DNA of 58,561 bases from Desulfoscipio geothermicus (lineage in GTDB: Bacteria; Bacillota; Desulfotomaculia; Desulfotomaculales; Desulfallaceae), in the NCBI GenBank assembly GCA_016841905.1, contig JAENYF010000020.1:1-58561 (forward strand), written 5' to 3'. A program made the translations under genes and the position numbers. Under the pieces are notes generated by a model. It made no database searches. It worked only from the letters and a program-made list of their open reading frames with translations, and was not told where the DNA came from. Shown here in pieces: positions 6,676-14,534 of the stretch (the stretch's first letter is position 1; every line of letters begins with the position of its first letter).

Positions 6676-7134
6676 TTACAGGTGAAGCTCCTTAATTACA
6701 GCTATTTCATCGCAATTAGGGAATTTAGGGCAGTTAATGCATTCCTTCCACACCTTTTGGGGCAGGTTATCTTTATCAATGATTCTAAAGCCACATTTGA
6801 CAAAAAAAGGAGTCTGGTAAGTAAGGGCAAAAATCCTTGGTATTTCCAGGTCTACTGCCTCAGCCAAAAAAGTGTCCACCAGGCCTCGGCCGACATTTTG
6901 GCTCTGATAAGCTTCAGCGATAGCCAGGGAGCGTATTTCCGCTAAATCATCCCAAATGATATGAAGGGAACCTACCCCAACCACGCGGCCTCCTACATCA
7001 GCCACGCTAAACTCCCGTAAACTTTCATAAAGAGAGGAGCGGGAGCGAGCCAGCATTTGATTCTTATCGGCAAAGTAAGTAATTAGTTGATGGATGGCTT
7101 CAATATCCGAAATTTTTGCTTTACGAAAAAGCAA
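6676..7134 (-). CDS. GNAT N-acetyltransferase resembling short ArgA
   Basis: A 152-residue GNAT protein: RKAKISDIEAIHQLI at the start, the acetyl-CoA loop as QSQNVGRGLVD, and TYQTPFFVKCGFRII near the end. The LAEIRSLAIAEAYQ strand and C-terminal CINCPKFPNCDE resemble the stand-alone acetylglutamate synthases found in some bacteria, so it may make N-acetylglutamate for arginine synthesis; that is inference. The start chosen is TTG at 7134, behind GGCAGGGG; the frame continues to 7170 without a ribosome site. The C-terminal cysteine cluster (CINCPKFPNC) could bind metal. Confidence 0.78.
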   Translation of the reverse strand: MLFRKAKISDIEAIHQLITYFADKNQMLARSRSSLYESLREFSVADVGGRVVGVGSLHIIWDDLAEIRSLAIAEAYQSQNVGRGLVDTFLAEAVDLEIPRIFALTYQTPFFVKCGFRIIDKDNLPQKVWKECINCPKFPNCDEIAVIKELHL

Positions 7135-7257
7135 TTTAATCCCCTGCCTTTTAACGGTATATGCTCGCAAAGATTTGCCGGCGCTGCGGCCGGGACACCT
7201 GAGGCCTACACCTTTCTAGTCGTGCCCGCAGTGATAATTACCACCGGTAGCAGCCTG

Positions 7258-8067
7258 CTAACACCCGGCCCCGGTTTGAGCGGCGTAGGCCACGGCATTG
7301 CGGAACAGGGGCAGGCCGTGGGGCTCACCCAAGGAAACTCGACGCCAGTTGGGATGGTGGAATGCTTCCACAAACCTTTCCGGATGCGGCATCAACCCCA
7401 GTACCCGGCCGGTTTTATCGCAGATGCCGGCGATAGCGTGCAGCGAACCGTTTGGATTTTGCGGGTAATCCTGAGTCGGCTGCCCGGTGGTTGTGCTGGC
7501 GTAACGAAACACCACCTGCCCCGAGTGCTCGATTTTCTCTATAGTGACCTCGTCGGTGTAAAATTTGCCTTCCCCGTGGGCCGCCTGGTACTGCACCTCA
7601 TTTCCGGCCAGACCCTGGGTGAATACGCAGTTGTTTTGCTCCACTAATAGGTTAGTCCAGCGACATTCAAAATGGCCGCTGTCGTTTTCCATGAGCGTAG
7701 CTTGAATAGTGCCCAGCTCGCCCCAGGGCAAAAGACCGGTGCGTACCAGCACCTGAAAACCGTTGCAGATGCCCAGCACCAGCTTGCCGTCGTCAACAAA
7801 CCGGCACAGCTGATCGTTTAAAAAAGAGGCTAGCTCAACGGATAACACTTTGCCGGAGTGAATGTCATCACCATAGGAAAACCCACCAGGCACGGCCAGT
7901 ATTTGGTAATCTGAGAGCTTTTCGGCACCGCTTCTCAGCTGGTTGACGTGCACCAGACGGCTTTCCCCGCCTGTTTTATTAAAGGCGTATGCAGTTTCCT
8001 GGTCACAATTGGTGCCGTCGGTGCGCAGTATACATACCCGCGGTTTGGCTTGACTTGTATTTAACAT
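7258..8067 (-). CDS. purQ: Phosphoribosylformylglycinamidine synthase, glutaminase subunit
   Basis: Class I glutamine amidotransferase that supplies ammonia to PurL in step four of purine synthesis. The 269-residue product starts RVCILRTDGTNCDQE, has the oxyanion loop VPGGFSYGDD, the nucleophile Cys in LGICNGFQ and the His-Glu pair in PHPERF. It is longer than the usual ~230 residues, with additional sequence around the ATLMEND and QPTQDYPQNPNG regions. Its ATG overlaps the end of purL by seven bases, so translation is probably coupled. Confidence 0.93.
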   Translation of the reverse strand: MLNTSQAKPRVCILRTDGTNCDQETAYAFNKTGGESRLVHVNQLRSGAEKLSDYQILAVPGGFSYGDDIHSGKVLSVELASFLNDQLCRFVDDGKLVLGICNGFQVLVRTGLLPWGELGTIQATLMENDSGHFECRWTNLLVEQNNCVFTQGLAGNEVQYQAAHGEGKFYTDEVTIEKIEHSGQVVFRYASTTTGQPTQDYPQNPNGSLHAIAGICDKTGRVLGLMPHPERFVEAFHHPNWRRVSLGEPHGLPLFRNAVAYAAQTGAGC

Positions 8068-10901
8068 CCGCCGAACACCTCCTGCATGGTTTTTTGCCAG
8101 GCTGTAAACAGTTTGGCTGTGGCTATATTAAAGAGAATGTTGTTGTCTTGAGTCACCGAGATATTTGGCTCAGCGGTAGTACTGCCCAGAATGATATAGG
8201 GCATGTCCTTGAAAAGCTCCCCGGCCTGGGTTAGTTCATCCAGTTCCACCAGGAAGCAGCCCGCTGTTTCGTTAAACAGGTAGTAATCTGCGCGCTCGCC
8301 GGCAGGCACTTCTATAGAGGCGCCCATGCCTCCGCCCAGGCACATTTCAGTTAGCGCAGCCAGCAACCCGCCCTCACTGATGTCATGACAGGCCAGCACC
8401 TTACCGCTGTGGTTAGCCTGGTAGAGGCAACGCAGTGTGGTGATTAGCCGGTCAGGGGCAATTACCGGCACCTGGGGCGAGGCTGCATCGGTTATATCAA
8501 AGTAGGATGAGCCGCCCATTTGTTGCACTTCGCGGTGGCCAACCAGAGCGATAACGCTGCCGGGGCGCTTAAAGTCGGTAGATACTGTTTGGGTGACGTC
8601 TGCTACTCGGCCAAAGCAGGATATGCAAAGTACGGGTGGTATTTTTAGCACCGAGCCATCCTGCGCCCGGTAGGTACTGCTCAGGCTGTCCTTACCCGAT
8701 ATAAAGGGCATGCCTGTAGCCTGGACAAAATCCACACAGGCATCTACGGCCCGGTCCAGGTCATACATGGATGCTTCATCTGGGTACGGCCAGATGAAAT
8801 TGTCGATTAACATCAGTTCATCTGGGTTAGCGCCCGAGGCCACAGCGTTGGCCACTGCTTCGGTAGCCGCCCATATGCTGCCCGCGTAAGAGTCGATGGC
8901 GTTTAGCACGGGGTTTAAACCGTGAGCAATCACGGCCCCGTATTTTTGGCCGGGTACCGGGGCAATAATCACTGCGTCGTTGGGTGCGTTCCCCGCTACC
9001 CCGGCGAAAGGCGGCAGTGCACTGCTGCCCTGCACACCATGGTCGTACATACGCAGAATCGGTTCTTTGGAACATACATTGAGGTGCTGCATTACTTGCA
9101 TACAGGCCTGTTCCCAATCCCTCGGGTAATCAGGTTCAATCAACTGCACCTGGTGCTCCCGGGGTACTGCCGCCATAACACGTCTGGGCAGGCCGTGGTG
9201 CAAGAACTCCATGGTCAGTTCCCCGACCAGCTCATCGTGATAGAATAGCTCCAGATTTCCGGTACCGGTGAACTCACCAATCACGGTTACTTCCACATTA
9301 TGCTCCCGGCAGATGGCCGCCAGGCGCTCAATATGCTCCGGAGGCACGGCAAGGCCCATTCTTTCCTGGCTTTCCGATACCCAGATTTCCCATGGCGCCA
9401 GTCCCTGGTATTTCAGCGGCGCCCGGTCCAAATAAATGCGCACACCGGTATCTTCACCCATTTCCCCAAAGGCAGAGGCGAAACCGCCCGCCCCGCAGTC
9501 GGTTATTGCCCGGATTAATTTTTCTTCCCGCGCCCGCAACAAGGCGTCGCTCATGCGTTTTTCTTCAATAGCATGGCCGATCTGCACAGCGCTGGCGTTG
9601 ACGTCCATTGTCCGGGAGGTCATTTCACCGCTGGAAAAGGTAGCCCCGTGAATGCCGTCCCGTCCCGTCCGACCTCCGATCGCTACGGCTAAATCACCGC
9701 TGACCGGCCGCCTTTTGCCGGCGTCTGCGGCAGGAATAAGCCCGTAAGCGCCCACGATAACAGAGGGTTTAGCTCTAAAATCTCGGTGGAAGTGCACCGA
9801 GCCATTGTTGGTTGGGATGCCCATCCGGTTGCCATAATCCCGCACCCCGTCAACCACCCGGCGCAGCAGGTAATGGGGATGTAGACAGCCCGGGGGCACC
9901 TCATCATCGGGCAAATCCGGCGGTGCAAAGCAAAACATGTCCGTGGAGGCAATTACCTTGGCGCCGGTGCCGGTACCCATGATATCCCGGAAAACCCCGC
10001 CGCTGCCTGTCATGGCACCGCCATAAGGCTCAATGGCCGACGGGGAGTTATGTGTTTCCACCTTGCCGCACAGGGCCAAGCCGTCGTAAAAGTGCATTAC
10101 GCCCGAATCGTCCTCGAAGGCTGACAGCACCAACGGATGCGCAGCTTGGTTAGTGGATTCCCACAGCCTCTGGTATAAAGGCTTTTTGGCCTTGCCGTCT
10201 AACAGCACGGTGGCCTTAAAGGTTTTATGTCCGCAGTGCTCCGACCAGGTTTGGGCAAGGGTTTCTATCTCGCAGTCAGTGGGGTCGCGGTCCTGGTTGA
10301 TATAGTAGTTCTGGATGGCCTGCATTTCTTCAAGATTTAAAAACAAGTTGTCCTTACTCAGCTTCAGCAGTGCCGCGTCATCCATATTTCTTATCGGTAT
10401 CACCCGGATGCCACCAGGCTGGCCCTTAATGATTAAGGTGGCCGGTTTTTCCGTTACCACCTTTTCTACAGTTTCATTAACCAGTAATCTGGTTAAGATA
10501 AGCTCTGTATCAGTATCTGTTAAATTGCCATAAAAACCATATTCATAGCTGGAGTCTGCAGCCACCATTTCAGTGATTCCTAAATCAGCGGCGGCCTTTA
10601 AAATAGAACCTGCCTCCGGGTTCATCACGCCCGGCTTGTAGGCTACTTCCACCAGTTTACCGGCGTCTTTAATAATGGGTTCGTTGACCGTATAATTTTG
10701 AAACACTTCTTCGGCCAGCAGGCGGCGCGCTAAAAATTCAGCCTGATGGGCAGAAATGCCTTCGAGGCGGTAGACCTTGGCGGTAACCAGCCCAGTGATG
10801 CTGTTAATATGCAATGTGTCTTTAATTTCATGCAGCAAATACTTACCCTTGATATCTTCCAGGTATGGTACGGTTTGGACTCGCACTTCCTGAATTGCCA
10901 T
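8061..10901 (-). CDS. purL: Phosphoribosylformylglycinamidine synthase, synthetase subunit with PurS-like N-terminus
   Basis: Converts FGAR, ATP and ammonia to FGAM. The 946-residue protein is larger than small PurL (~740) and lacks the glutaminase domain of the ~1300-residue enzyme. The additional N-terminal ~200 residues look like PurS-type folds (VRVQTVPYLEDIKGKYLLHE and a second similar stretch), so PurS seems built in. Catalytic regions include TWSEHCGHKT, KVETHNSPSAIEPYGGA, GVGGVFRDI-like GSGGVFRDIMGTG, and SGKDSLSS. The ATG at 10901 follows TGGAGGTG; an upstream frame extension has no site. It is the first gene of a purL-purQ operon, with a terminator hairpin just upstream isolating it from usp. 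Confidence 0.93.
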   Translation of the reverse strand: MAIQEVRVQTVPYLEDIKGKYLLHEIKDTLHINSITGLVTAKVYRLEGISAHQAEFLARRLLAEEVFQNYTVNEPIIKDAGKLVEVAYKPGVMNPEAGSILKAAADLGITEMVAADSSYEYGFYGNLTDTDTELILTRLLVNETVEKVVTEKPATLIIKGQPGGIRVIPIRNMDDAALLKLSKDNLFLNLEEMQAIQNYYINQDRDPTDCEIETLAQTWSEHCGHKTFKATVLLDGKAKKPLYQRLWESTNQAAHPLVLSAFEDDSGVMHFYDGLALCGKVETHNSPSAIEPYGGAMTGSGGVFRDIMGTGTGAKVIASTDMFCFAPPDLPDDEVPPGCLHPHYLLRRVVDGVRDYGNRMGIPTNNGSVHFHRDFRAKPSVIVGAYGLIPAADAGKRRPVSGDLAVAIGGRTGRDGIHGATFSSGEMTSRTMDVNASAVQIGHAIEEKRMSDALLRAREEKLIRAITDCGAGGFASAFGEMGEDTGVRIYLDRAPLKYQGLAPWEIWVSESQERMGLAVPPEHIERLAAICREHNVEVTVIGEFTGTGNLELFYHDELVGELTMEFLHHGLPRRVMAAVPREHQVQLIEPDYPRDWEQACMQVMQHLNVCSKEPILRMYDHGVQGSSALPPFAGVAGNAPNDAVIIAPVPGQKYGAVIAHGLNPVLNAIDSYAGSIWAATEAVANAVASGANPDELMLIDNFIWPYPDEASMYDLDRAVDACVDFVQATGMPFISGKDSLSSTYRAQDGSVLKIPPVLCISCFGRVADVTQTVSTDFKRPGSVIALVGHREVQQMGGSSYFDITDAASPQVPVIAPDRLITTLRCLYQANHSGKVLACHDISEGGLLAALTEMCLGGGMGASIEVPAGERADYYLFNETAGCFLVELDELTQAGELFKDMPYIILGSTTAEPNISVTQDNNILFNIATAKLFTAWQKTMQEVFGGC

Positions 10902-10940
10902 GTATAAACACCTCCAGGGTTTTATGCGGTGTTGAAAAAT

Positions 10941-10966
10941 AAAAATTCCGGCCTGTTCAGGCCGAA
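10941..10966 (-). terminator. Terminator after the first universal stress gene
   Basis: Stem cggcctg/caggccg with a two-base loop (10949-10964), followed on the minus strand by gaatttttattttt. It separates the usp gene at 11037 from purL. Confidence 0.7.
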
Positions 10967-11036
10967 AACCAAACATATTTACGAGTACTATTGTATTTTA
11001 TTATATTCCGGCTCTAAAAACAATATTGACTTATTT

Positions 11037-11471
11037 CTATCTGACCACTAACACCGGACAAGGGGCATGCTTGGTGACCCGGTTGCTTACACTGCCCATC
11101 AAGTAACCCTTAATGGCACTCAGGCCACGGCTACCCGTGACAATTAGATCATACCCGCCGTCATTAGCTTCCTGAATAATCTCTTCGGAGGGATAGCCCC
11201 AGACCAGTTTTTTATTGATGATGACCTGTGTATCAGGAAATTTTGCTAGGGCATCGGCCAATATTTTTTCGCCCTGTACAGTAAATTCTTCTTTAAGCTG
11301 GGTGTAATCTATGGCCGCATGTATGCTAAATTCGTTCATGAAACTAAAATTAGGGCAGACATGTAAGAAAGTTACCTGCGCGCCATACTTTTCTGCTATA
11401 TCAATGGCCTGCGCTGCTGCCATTATCGCAGTAGCCGAGCCATCCAGGGGAACTAAAATTTTTTTATACAT
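11037..11471 (-). CDS. Universal stress protein (UspA family), copy 1
   Basis: A 144-residue cytoplasmic UspA-fold protein. MYKKILVPLDGSATA gives the first strand and phosphate loop; GSRGLSAIKGYLMGSVS is the ATP-binding G-x2-G-x9-G-S/T motif, and the end reads HAPCPVLVVR. It probably binds ATP and responds to stress or starvation; no partner domain is present. Start at ATG 11471 after AAGGTGGC. It is the most divergent of three copies here and sits head-to-head with rnhA. A palindrome at 11491-11514 lies just upstream and may control it. Confidence 0.9.
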   Translation of the reverse strand: MYKKILVPLDGSATAIMAAAQAIDIAEKYGAQVTFLHVCPNFSFMNEFSIHAAIDYTQLKEEFTVQGEKILADALAKFPDTQVIINKKLVWGYPSEEIIQEANDGGYDLIVTGSRGLSAIKGYLMGSVSNRVTKHAPCPVLVVR

Positions 11472-11490
11472 ACTTAAAGCCACCTTTTAT

Positions 11491-11514
11491 GTACAATATT
11501 TGTAATTATTGTAC
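11491..11514 (-). promoter_or_regulatory. Palindromic operator-like site upstream of usp copy 1
   Basis: Perfect arms gtacaata and tattgtac with an eight-base spacer, only 20 bases upstream of the usp start codon. Placement between gene and promoter region suggests a repressor or regulator site; the regulator is unknown. Confidence 0.4.
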
Positions 11515-11743
11515 TTGATTTTGATTAATTATTCAATATGCCGTACACCCTGCTAGTTAGGGTCAGGCTGGGTGATGACTTTTTTATAATCCGACAAAAA
11601 ATTATAAGAGCCATATAGTTATTGCCAGGAAATAACAGGTGTGATAAAATTACCAGCGTGACAGAAAGAATGCTCGGCTTACAGCACAGCATGTAGACAT
11701 GCTTAAGCCATTTCTGTTTTGTACAGTAATGTGGGGTGAAGGA

Positions 11744-12202
11744 ATGAAAGAAGTAGAAATATATACGGATGGGGCCTGCAGCGGCAATCCTGGACCTGGG
11801 GGTTATGGAACGATACTTAAATATGGTGTCCATGAAAAAGAACTGGCCGGCGCTTATGAAAATACCACCAACAACCGCATGGAGTTGATGTCGGTGATTA
11901 AAGGCCTGGAAAGTTTACATGAGCCTTGTAAGATTACAATTTACTCGGATAGTAAATATGTAGTTGATGCCTTAACCAAAGGTTGGGTGACCAAATGGCA
12001 GTCTAAGGGTTGGATGCGCAATAGTAAAGAAAAGGCGAAAAATGTGGATCTATGGCAAAAACTGCTGCAATTGGCTGAATGTCACCAGGTGCGGTGGGTG
12101 TGGGTAAAAGGACATGCGGATAACGAATATAACAATCGTTGTGACAGGTTAGCGGTTAAAGCTATTAAGAATTATTCTCGTCTACCTGACAATCCTATTT
12201 GA
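11744..12202 (+). CDS. rnhA: Ribonuclease HI
   Basis: Degrades RNA in RNA-DNA hybrids. The 152-residue product begins KEVEIYTDGACSGNPGPGG and shows the four acidic residues of the family: Asp in YTDGACSGN, Glu in NNRMELMSV, Asp in YSDSKYVVD and Asp in KGHADNEYN. The basic handle GWVTKWQSKGWMRNS is present, so it is the E. coli-like form with protrusion. The ATG at 11744 fits the family start and has GGGGTGAAGGA before it. It is convergent with the second usp gene across a hairpin. A decayed second copy lies about 900 bases downstream. Confidence 0.95.
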   Translation: MKEVEIYTDGACSGNPGPGGYGTILKYGVHEKELAGAYENTTNNRMELMSVIKGLESLHEPCKITIYSDSKYVVDALTKGWVTKWQSKGWMRNSKEKAKNVDLWQKLLQLAECHQVRWVWVKGHADNEYNNRCDRLAVKAIKNYSRLPDNPI

Positions 12203-12221
12203 TAATGATTCACTTGAAAAT

Positions 12222-12272
12222 GACCAAGCAGGTAAAGCGCATGCTGTTCACATTGGCTTTGCCTGATTGGTC
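12222..12272. terminator. Long hairpin between convergent rnhA and usp copy 2
   Basis: Arms gaccaagcaggtaaagcgca and its near complement ending attggtc pair over 22 bases with four mismatches. It lies between two stop codons, so it probably terminates both transcripts. A similar hairpin follows the rnhA relic at 12922, evidence of duplication. Confidence 0.65.
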
Positions 12273-12312
12273 GTTAGTTAAAGAATAACTTCATCGGTGA
12301 TGCTTGTACTTT

Positions 12313-12750
12313 CTACCTGATTATTAATACCGCACATGGGGCATGTTTGGAAACCCGGCTGGCCACGCTGCCCATTAGGAAATCCTGTAAGCCGGTAAGA
12401 CCACGACTACCCATGACAACCAAATCATACTGTCCTTCTTTGCTCTCTTCAATTATCTGCTTACCAGGATCGCCAGCTGACAGTTTCTTTAATATGGTTA
12501 CACCCTGTGCATCAACTTCATTAATTGCATTCTCTAAAATAGTTTCACCCTGGACTTTAAATTCTTCTCGCATTTGGTTATAGGTTTCCGGGGCAAAAAT
12601 ATGAGGAAGGTTTATATAACTTTCTAGACTGTATTGAACATGAAAAAACGTCACTTCTGCACCAAAATTTTCGGCAATTTTAACTGCACGCTTTGCTGCT
12701 TCTAATGAGGGAGTTGAGCCATCCAACGGAACTAAAATCTTCTTGAACAT
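12313..12750 (-). CDS. Universal stress protein (UspA family), copy 2
   Basis: 145 residues with MFKKILVPLDGSTPSLEAAK at the start, the ATP motif GSRGLTGLQDFLMGSVAS and the end HAPCAVLIIR. It is clearly closest to copy 3 (13070), sharing SYINLPxxxAxExYxQ and AGDPG/SGDPA segments that copy 1 lacks. Start supported by AAAGGAGGAAGA. It has its own promoter (12783-12811), near-identical in layout to that of copy 3. Probably an ATP-binding stress protein; exact trigger unknown. Confidence 0.9.
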   Translation of the reverse strand: MFKKILVPLDGSTPSLEAAKRAVKIAENFGAEVTFFHVQYSLESYINLPHIFAPETYNQMREEFKVQGETILENAINEVDAQGVTILKKLSAGDPGKQIIEESKEGQYDLVVMGSRGLTGLQDFLMGSVASRVSKHAPCAVLIIR

Positions 12751-12782
12751 ATCTCTTCCTCCTTTGTAAAAGTGTTAATCAT

Positions 12783-12811
12783 AATATACTTAGATTGGAG
12801 GTCTATGTCAA
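12783..12811 (-). promoter_or_regulatory. Promoter of usp copy 2
   Basis: TTGACA (12806-12811) and TATATT (12783-12788) with a 17-base spacer on the minus strand, an AT-rich tract (aaaatttgaattttcaaaat) just upstream. The layout is duplicated before copy 3. Confidence 0.7.
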
Positions 12812-12845
12812 TGTTAAAAATTTGAATTTTCAAAATATTAACATA

Positions 12846-12925
12846 TAATACCATAATATGTGGTAGATGCTATTACCAAGGGTTGGGCAACCATATGGAT
12901 GATTATAAGGTTGGATGAAAAAAGT
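12846..12925 (+). pseudogene. Decayed fragment of a second rnhA
   Basis: The plus strand encodes YVVDAITKGWATIW, matching the RNase HI stretch YVVDALTKGWVTKW of the intact gene, with continuing nucleotide similarity (aaggttggatg against agggttggatg) and then loss of homology. No start, N-terminus or catalytic residues remain. It is followed by a hairpin and a usp gene just as the intact rnhA is, so the segment rnhA-hairpin-usp was probably duplicated and this copy of rnhA was lost. Confidence 0.7.
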
Positions 12926-12966
12926 AGGCAAGCGTATGCCGTTTCAAACATTCGCTTTGCCTACTT
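12922..12966. terminator. Hairpin after the rnhA relic, duplicate of the one at 12222
   Basis: Arms aagtaggcaagcgtatg and cattcgctttgcctactt pair almost completely around a short loop. Sequence and position match the hairpin after intact rnhA. It probably now serves as the terminator of usp copy 3, about 100 bases beyond its stop. Confidence 0.65.
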
Positions 12967-13069
12967 GGGGATTACTTAACTATTTAACTCGGACGATTAT
13001 AAATACTGTATCCGTGTCAACCATTTAAATGCTCTAACTAAGATGCCGGTACGCTTATGCTTTTGCTTC

Positions 13070-13507
13070 CTATCTAACTATTAACACCGGGCACGGAGCA
13101 TGATCGGCAATCTTGCTGCTCACGCTGCCCATTAGAACTTCCTTAGCACCAGTAAGGCCGCGGTTGCCTATAATAATCAGGTCATAATTGTCTTCTCTGG
13201 TCACTTCCAGAATCCTCATGGCGGGATCGCCTGAGTCAAGTTTTCTATCAACTGATACACCCTTGGTATCAATTTCCTTAAGGGCATTATCCAATATAGC
13301 TTCACCCTGGGCATTAAATTCTTGGAGCAGTTGGCTGTAACTTTCAGAGGCGTACAACCGCGGAAGGTTAATATAGCTACCCAGTGTGGGGAGAACATGT
13401 AAAAATGTTACCTGCGAGCCTAATGCTGCAGCTATTTCTATAGCTTGCTTGGCTGCATCTAAAGAGGGTACTGAGCCATCTAGTGGGACTAAAATCTTTT
13501 TGTACAT
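13070..13507 (-). CDS. Universal stress protein (UspA family), copy 3
   Basis: 145 residues: MYKKILVPLDGSVPSLDAAK, then the ATP motif GNRGLTGAKEVLMGSVSS and the end HAPCPVLIVR. It shares most of its length with copy 2 and differs mainly in the central helix, consistent with a tandem duplication followed by divergence. AGGAGG precedes the ATG. Own promoter at 13544-13572. Confidence 0.9.
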   Translation of the reverse strand: MYKKILVPLDGSVPSLDAAKQAIEIAAALGSQVTFLHVLPTLGSYINLPRLYASESYSQLLQEFNAQGEAILDNALKEIDTKGVSVDRKLDSGDPAMRILEVTREDNYDLIIIGNRGLTGAKEVLMGSVSSKIADHAPCPVLIVR

Positions 13508-13543
13508 AGTTGAATCCTCCTATTAGTGAAAAATTTTACTTCT

Positions 13544-13572
13544 AATATACTATTAATGGAACTACTTGTCAA
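13544..13572 (-). promoter_or_regulatory. Promoter of usp copy 3
   Basis: TTGACA (13567-13572) and TATATT (13544-13549), 17-base spacer. Both boxes, the spacer length and the AT-rich upstream tract match the copy 2 promoter. Confidence 0.7.
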
Positions 13573-13643
13573 CATTAAATATTTAGAATTTTCAAATGAA
13601 TCTTCAAATATTTACTCTGGCGTTGGTTTTATTGACTTCATGC

Positions 13644-14126
13644 CTAGTGGTAAAGAGCCCAGAAAAACCAGATAATCATCATTATTTGAATGGCCAACTT
13701 GATGATGGTACCGCTAAGCAGCCCTAGCAGTGTGCCTACACCGGCTTTGAGAGCGGTGTCCAGTGGTTTTTGGTTAAGCAGTTCGCCAATGATAGCTCCA
13801 GCAAACGGACCAAAGATTAAGCCGGCGGGTCCCATCAAAACAAGGCCGACCACGATACCAATGATGCTGCCGTAAACAGCATAGTGGGAACCGCCATACC
13901 TTCTGGCCCCGTACGCGCCGGACAGGTAATCAATGGTATAAACCAGAGCAACTGCCAGCGCTTGCCCGATAAAAAAAGCAAGCCCTAGCGTAGCAAAATT
14001 GGTTATTAGCCCGTAAACCAGCATACCGATCCAAATTAAAACCGCTCCTGGTATTATGGGTAATAACGAACCGGCTAGCCCGACAATAAAGAATAAAATC
14101 GTCAGTATCATTGCCAAAACATGCAT
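13644..14126 (-). CDS. DUF456 family membrane protein
   Basis: 160 residues, almost entirely hydrophobic, with glycine-rich membrane hairpins: LAGSLLPIIPGAVLIW near the start, VVGLVLMGPAGLIFGPFAGA in the middle and a last helix at the end. This proline/glycine pattern is that of DUF456, a small integral membrane family of unknown function. The start has GGAGGTG. It appears to be a single-gene unit. Confidence 0.85.
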   Translation of the reverse strand: MHVLAMILTILFFIVGLAGSLLPIIPGAVLIWIGMLVYGLITNFATLGLAFFIGQALAVALVYTIDYLSGAYGARRYGGSHYAVYGSIIGIVVGLVLMGPAGLIFGPFAGAIIGELLNQKPLDTALKAGVGTLLGLLSGTIIKLAIQIMMIIWFFWALYH

Positions 14127-14223
14127 GCTTTCACCTCCGAATAAAATTTTTGATATATAAGATTTTATTTTATATTACTTAAGGTAGATCGTCTATATTC
14201 AGGTAGGTTTTTCCTGGTATGGA

Positions 14224-14248
14224 AAAACGGGACCAGCGGCCCCGTTAA
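14224..14248 (-). terminator. Terminator of the Ser-rich small gene
   Basis: Stem aacggggcc/ggtcccgtt with one mismatch and a three-base loop, followed on the minus strand by a T5 tract. Confidence 0.7.
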
Positions 14249-14306
14249 ACTTTTGAATTCGTTTGTTATGTCTGATTTTCAATATTTTTCGAAATGATTT
14301 AACTAT

Positions 14307-14471
14307 TTACTCCAGGTTGTCCGTTGATTCCTCAGATTCTTCCAATGATGATTCAGATTTTAACGATTCATCCTGCTTCGCAGTCTGAATTTCACACCAA
14401 TCATCTGATCTAGAGTTTGAACTTGAACTTGAACTTGAACTTGAATTGGATGAGCTATTTATATTAGACAA
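14307..14471 (-). CDS. Small serine-rich acidic protein (54 aa), TTG start
   Basis: AGGAGGTG precedes a TTG start by eight bases. The product begins (M)SNINSSSN, has an uninterrupted run of nine serines, then NSRSDDWCEIQTAK, and ends in an acidic Ser/Glu stretch. It is low-complexity and likely disordered; the polyserine is encoded by a TCAAGT repeat. A strong ribosome site and its own terminator support expression. Unknown family; a role as a sporulation or surface peptide is only a possibility. Confidence 0.55.
   Translation of the reverse strand: MSNINSSSNSSSSSSSSSNSRSDDWCEIQTAKQDESLKSESSLEESEESTDNLE
14417..14446. repeat. Hexanucleotide microsatellite (ttgaac, five units)
   Basis: Four exact ttgaac units and a fifth with one change lie in phase inside the Ser-rich ORF, encoding Ser-Ser per unit on the minus strand. 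Unit gain or loss would change the polyserine length without a frameshift. Confidence 0.85.
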
Positions 14472-14534
14472 GAGTTCATCACCTCCTGACTTTATTGTGC
14501 CCTGCCAGGTCCGGTTAAATACATATTAATTGCC

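Noticed and set aside
14417..14446. CRISPR-like repeat
   Set aside because: Units are six bases with no spacers; it is a coding microsatellite.
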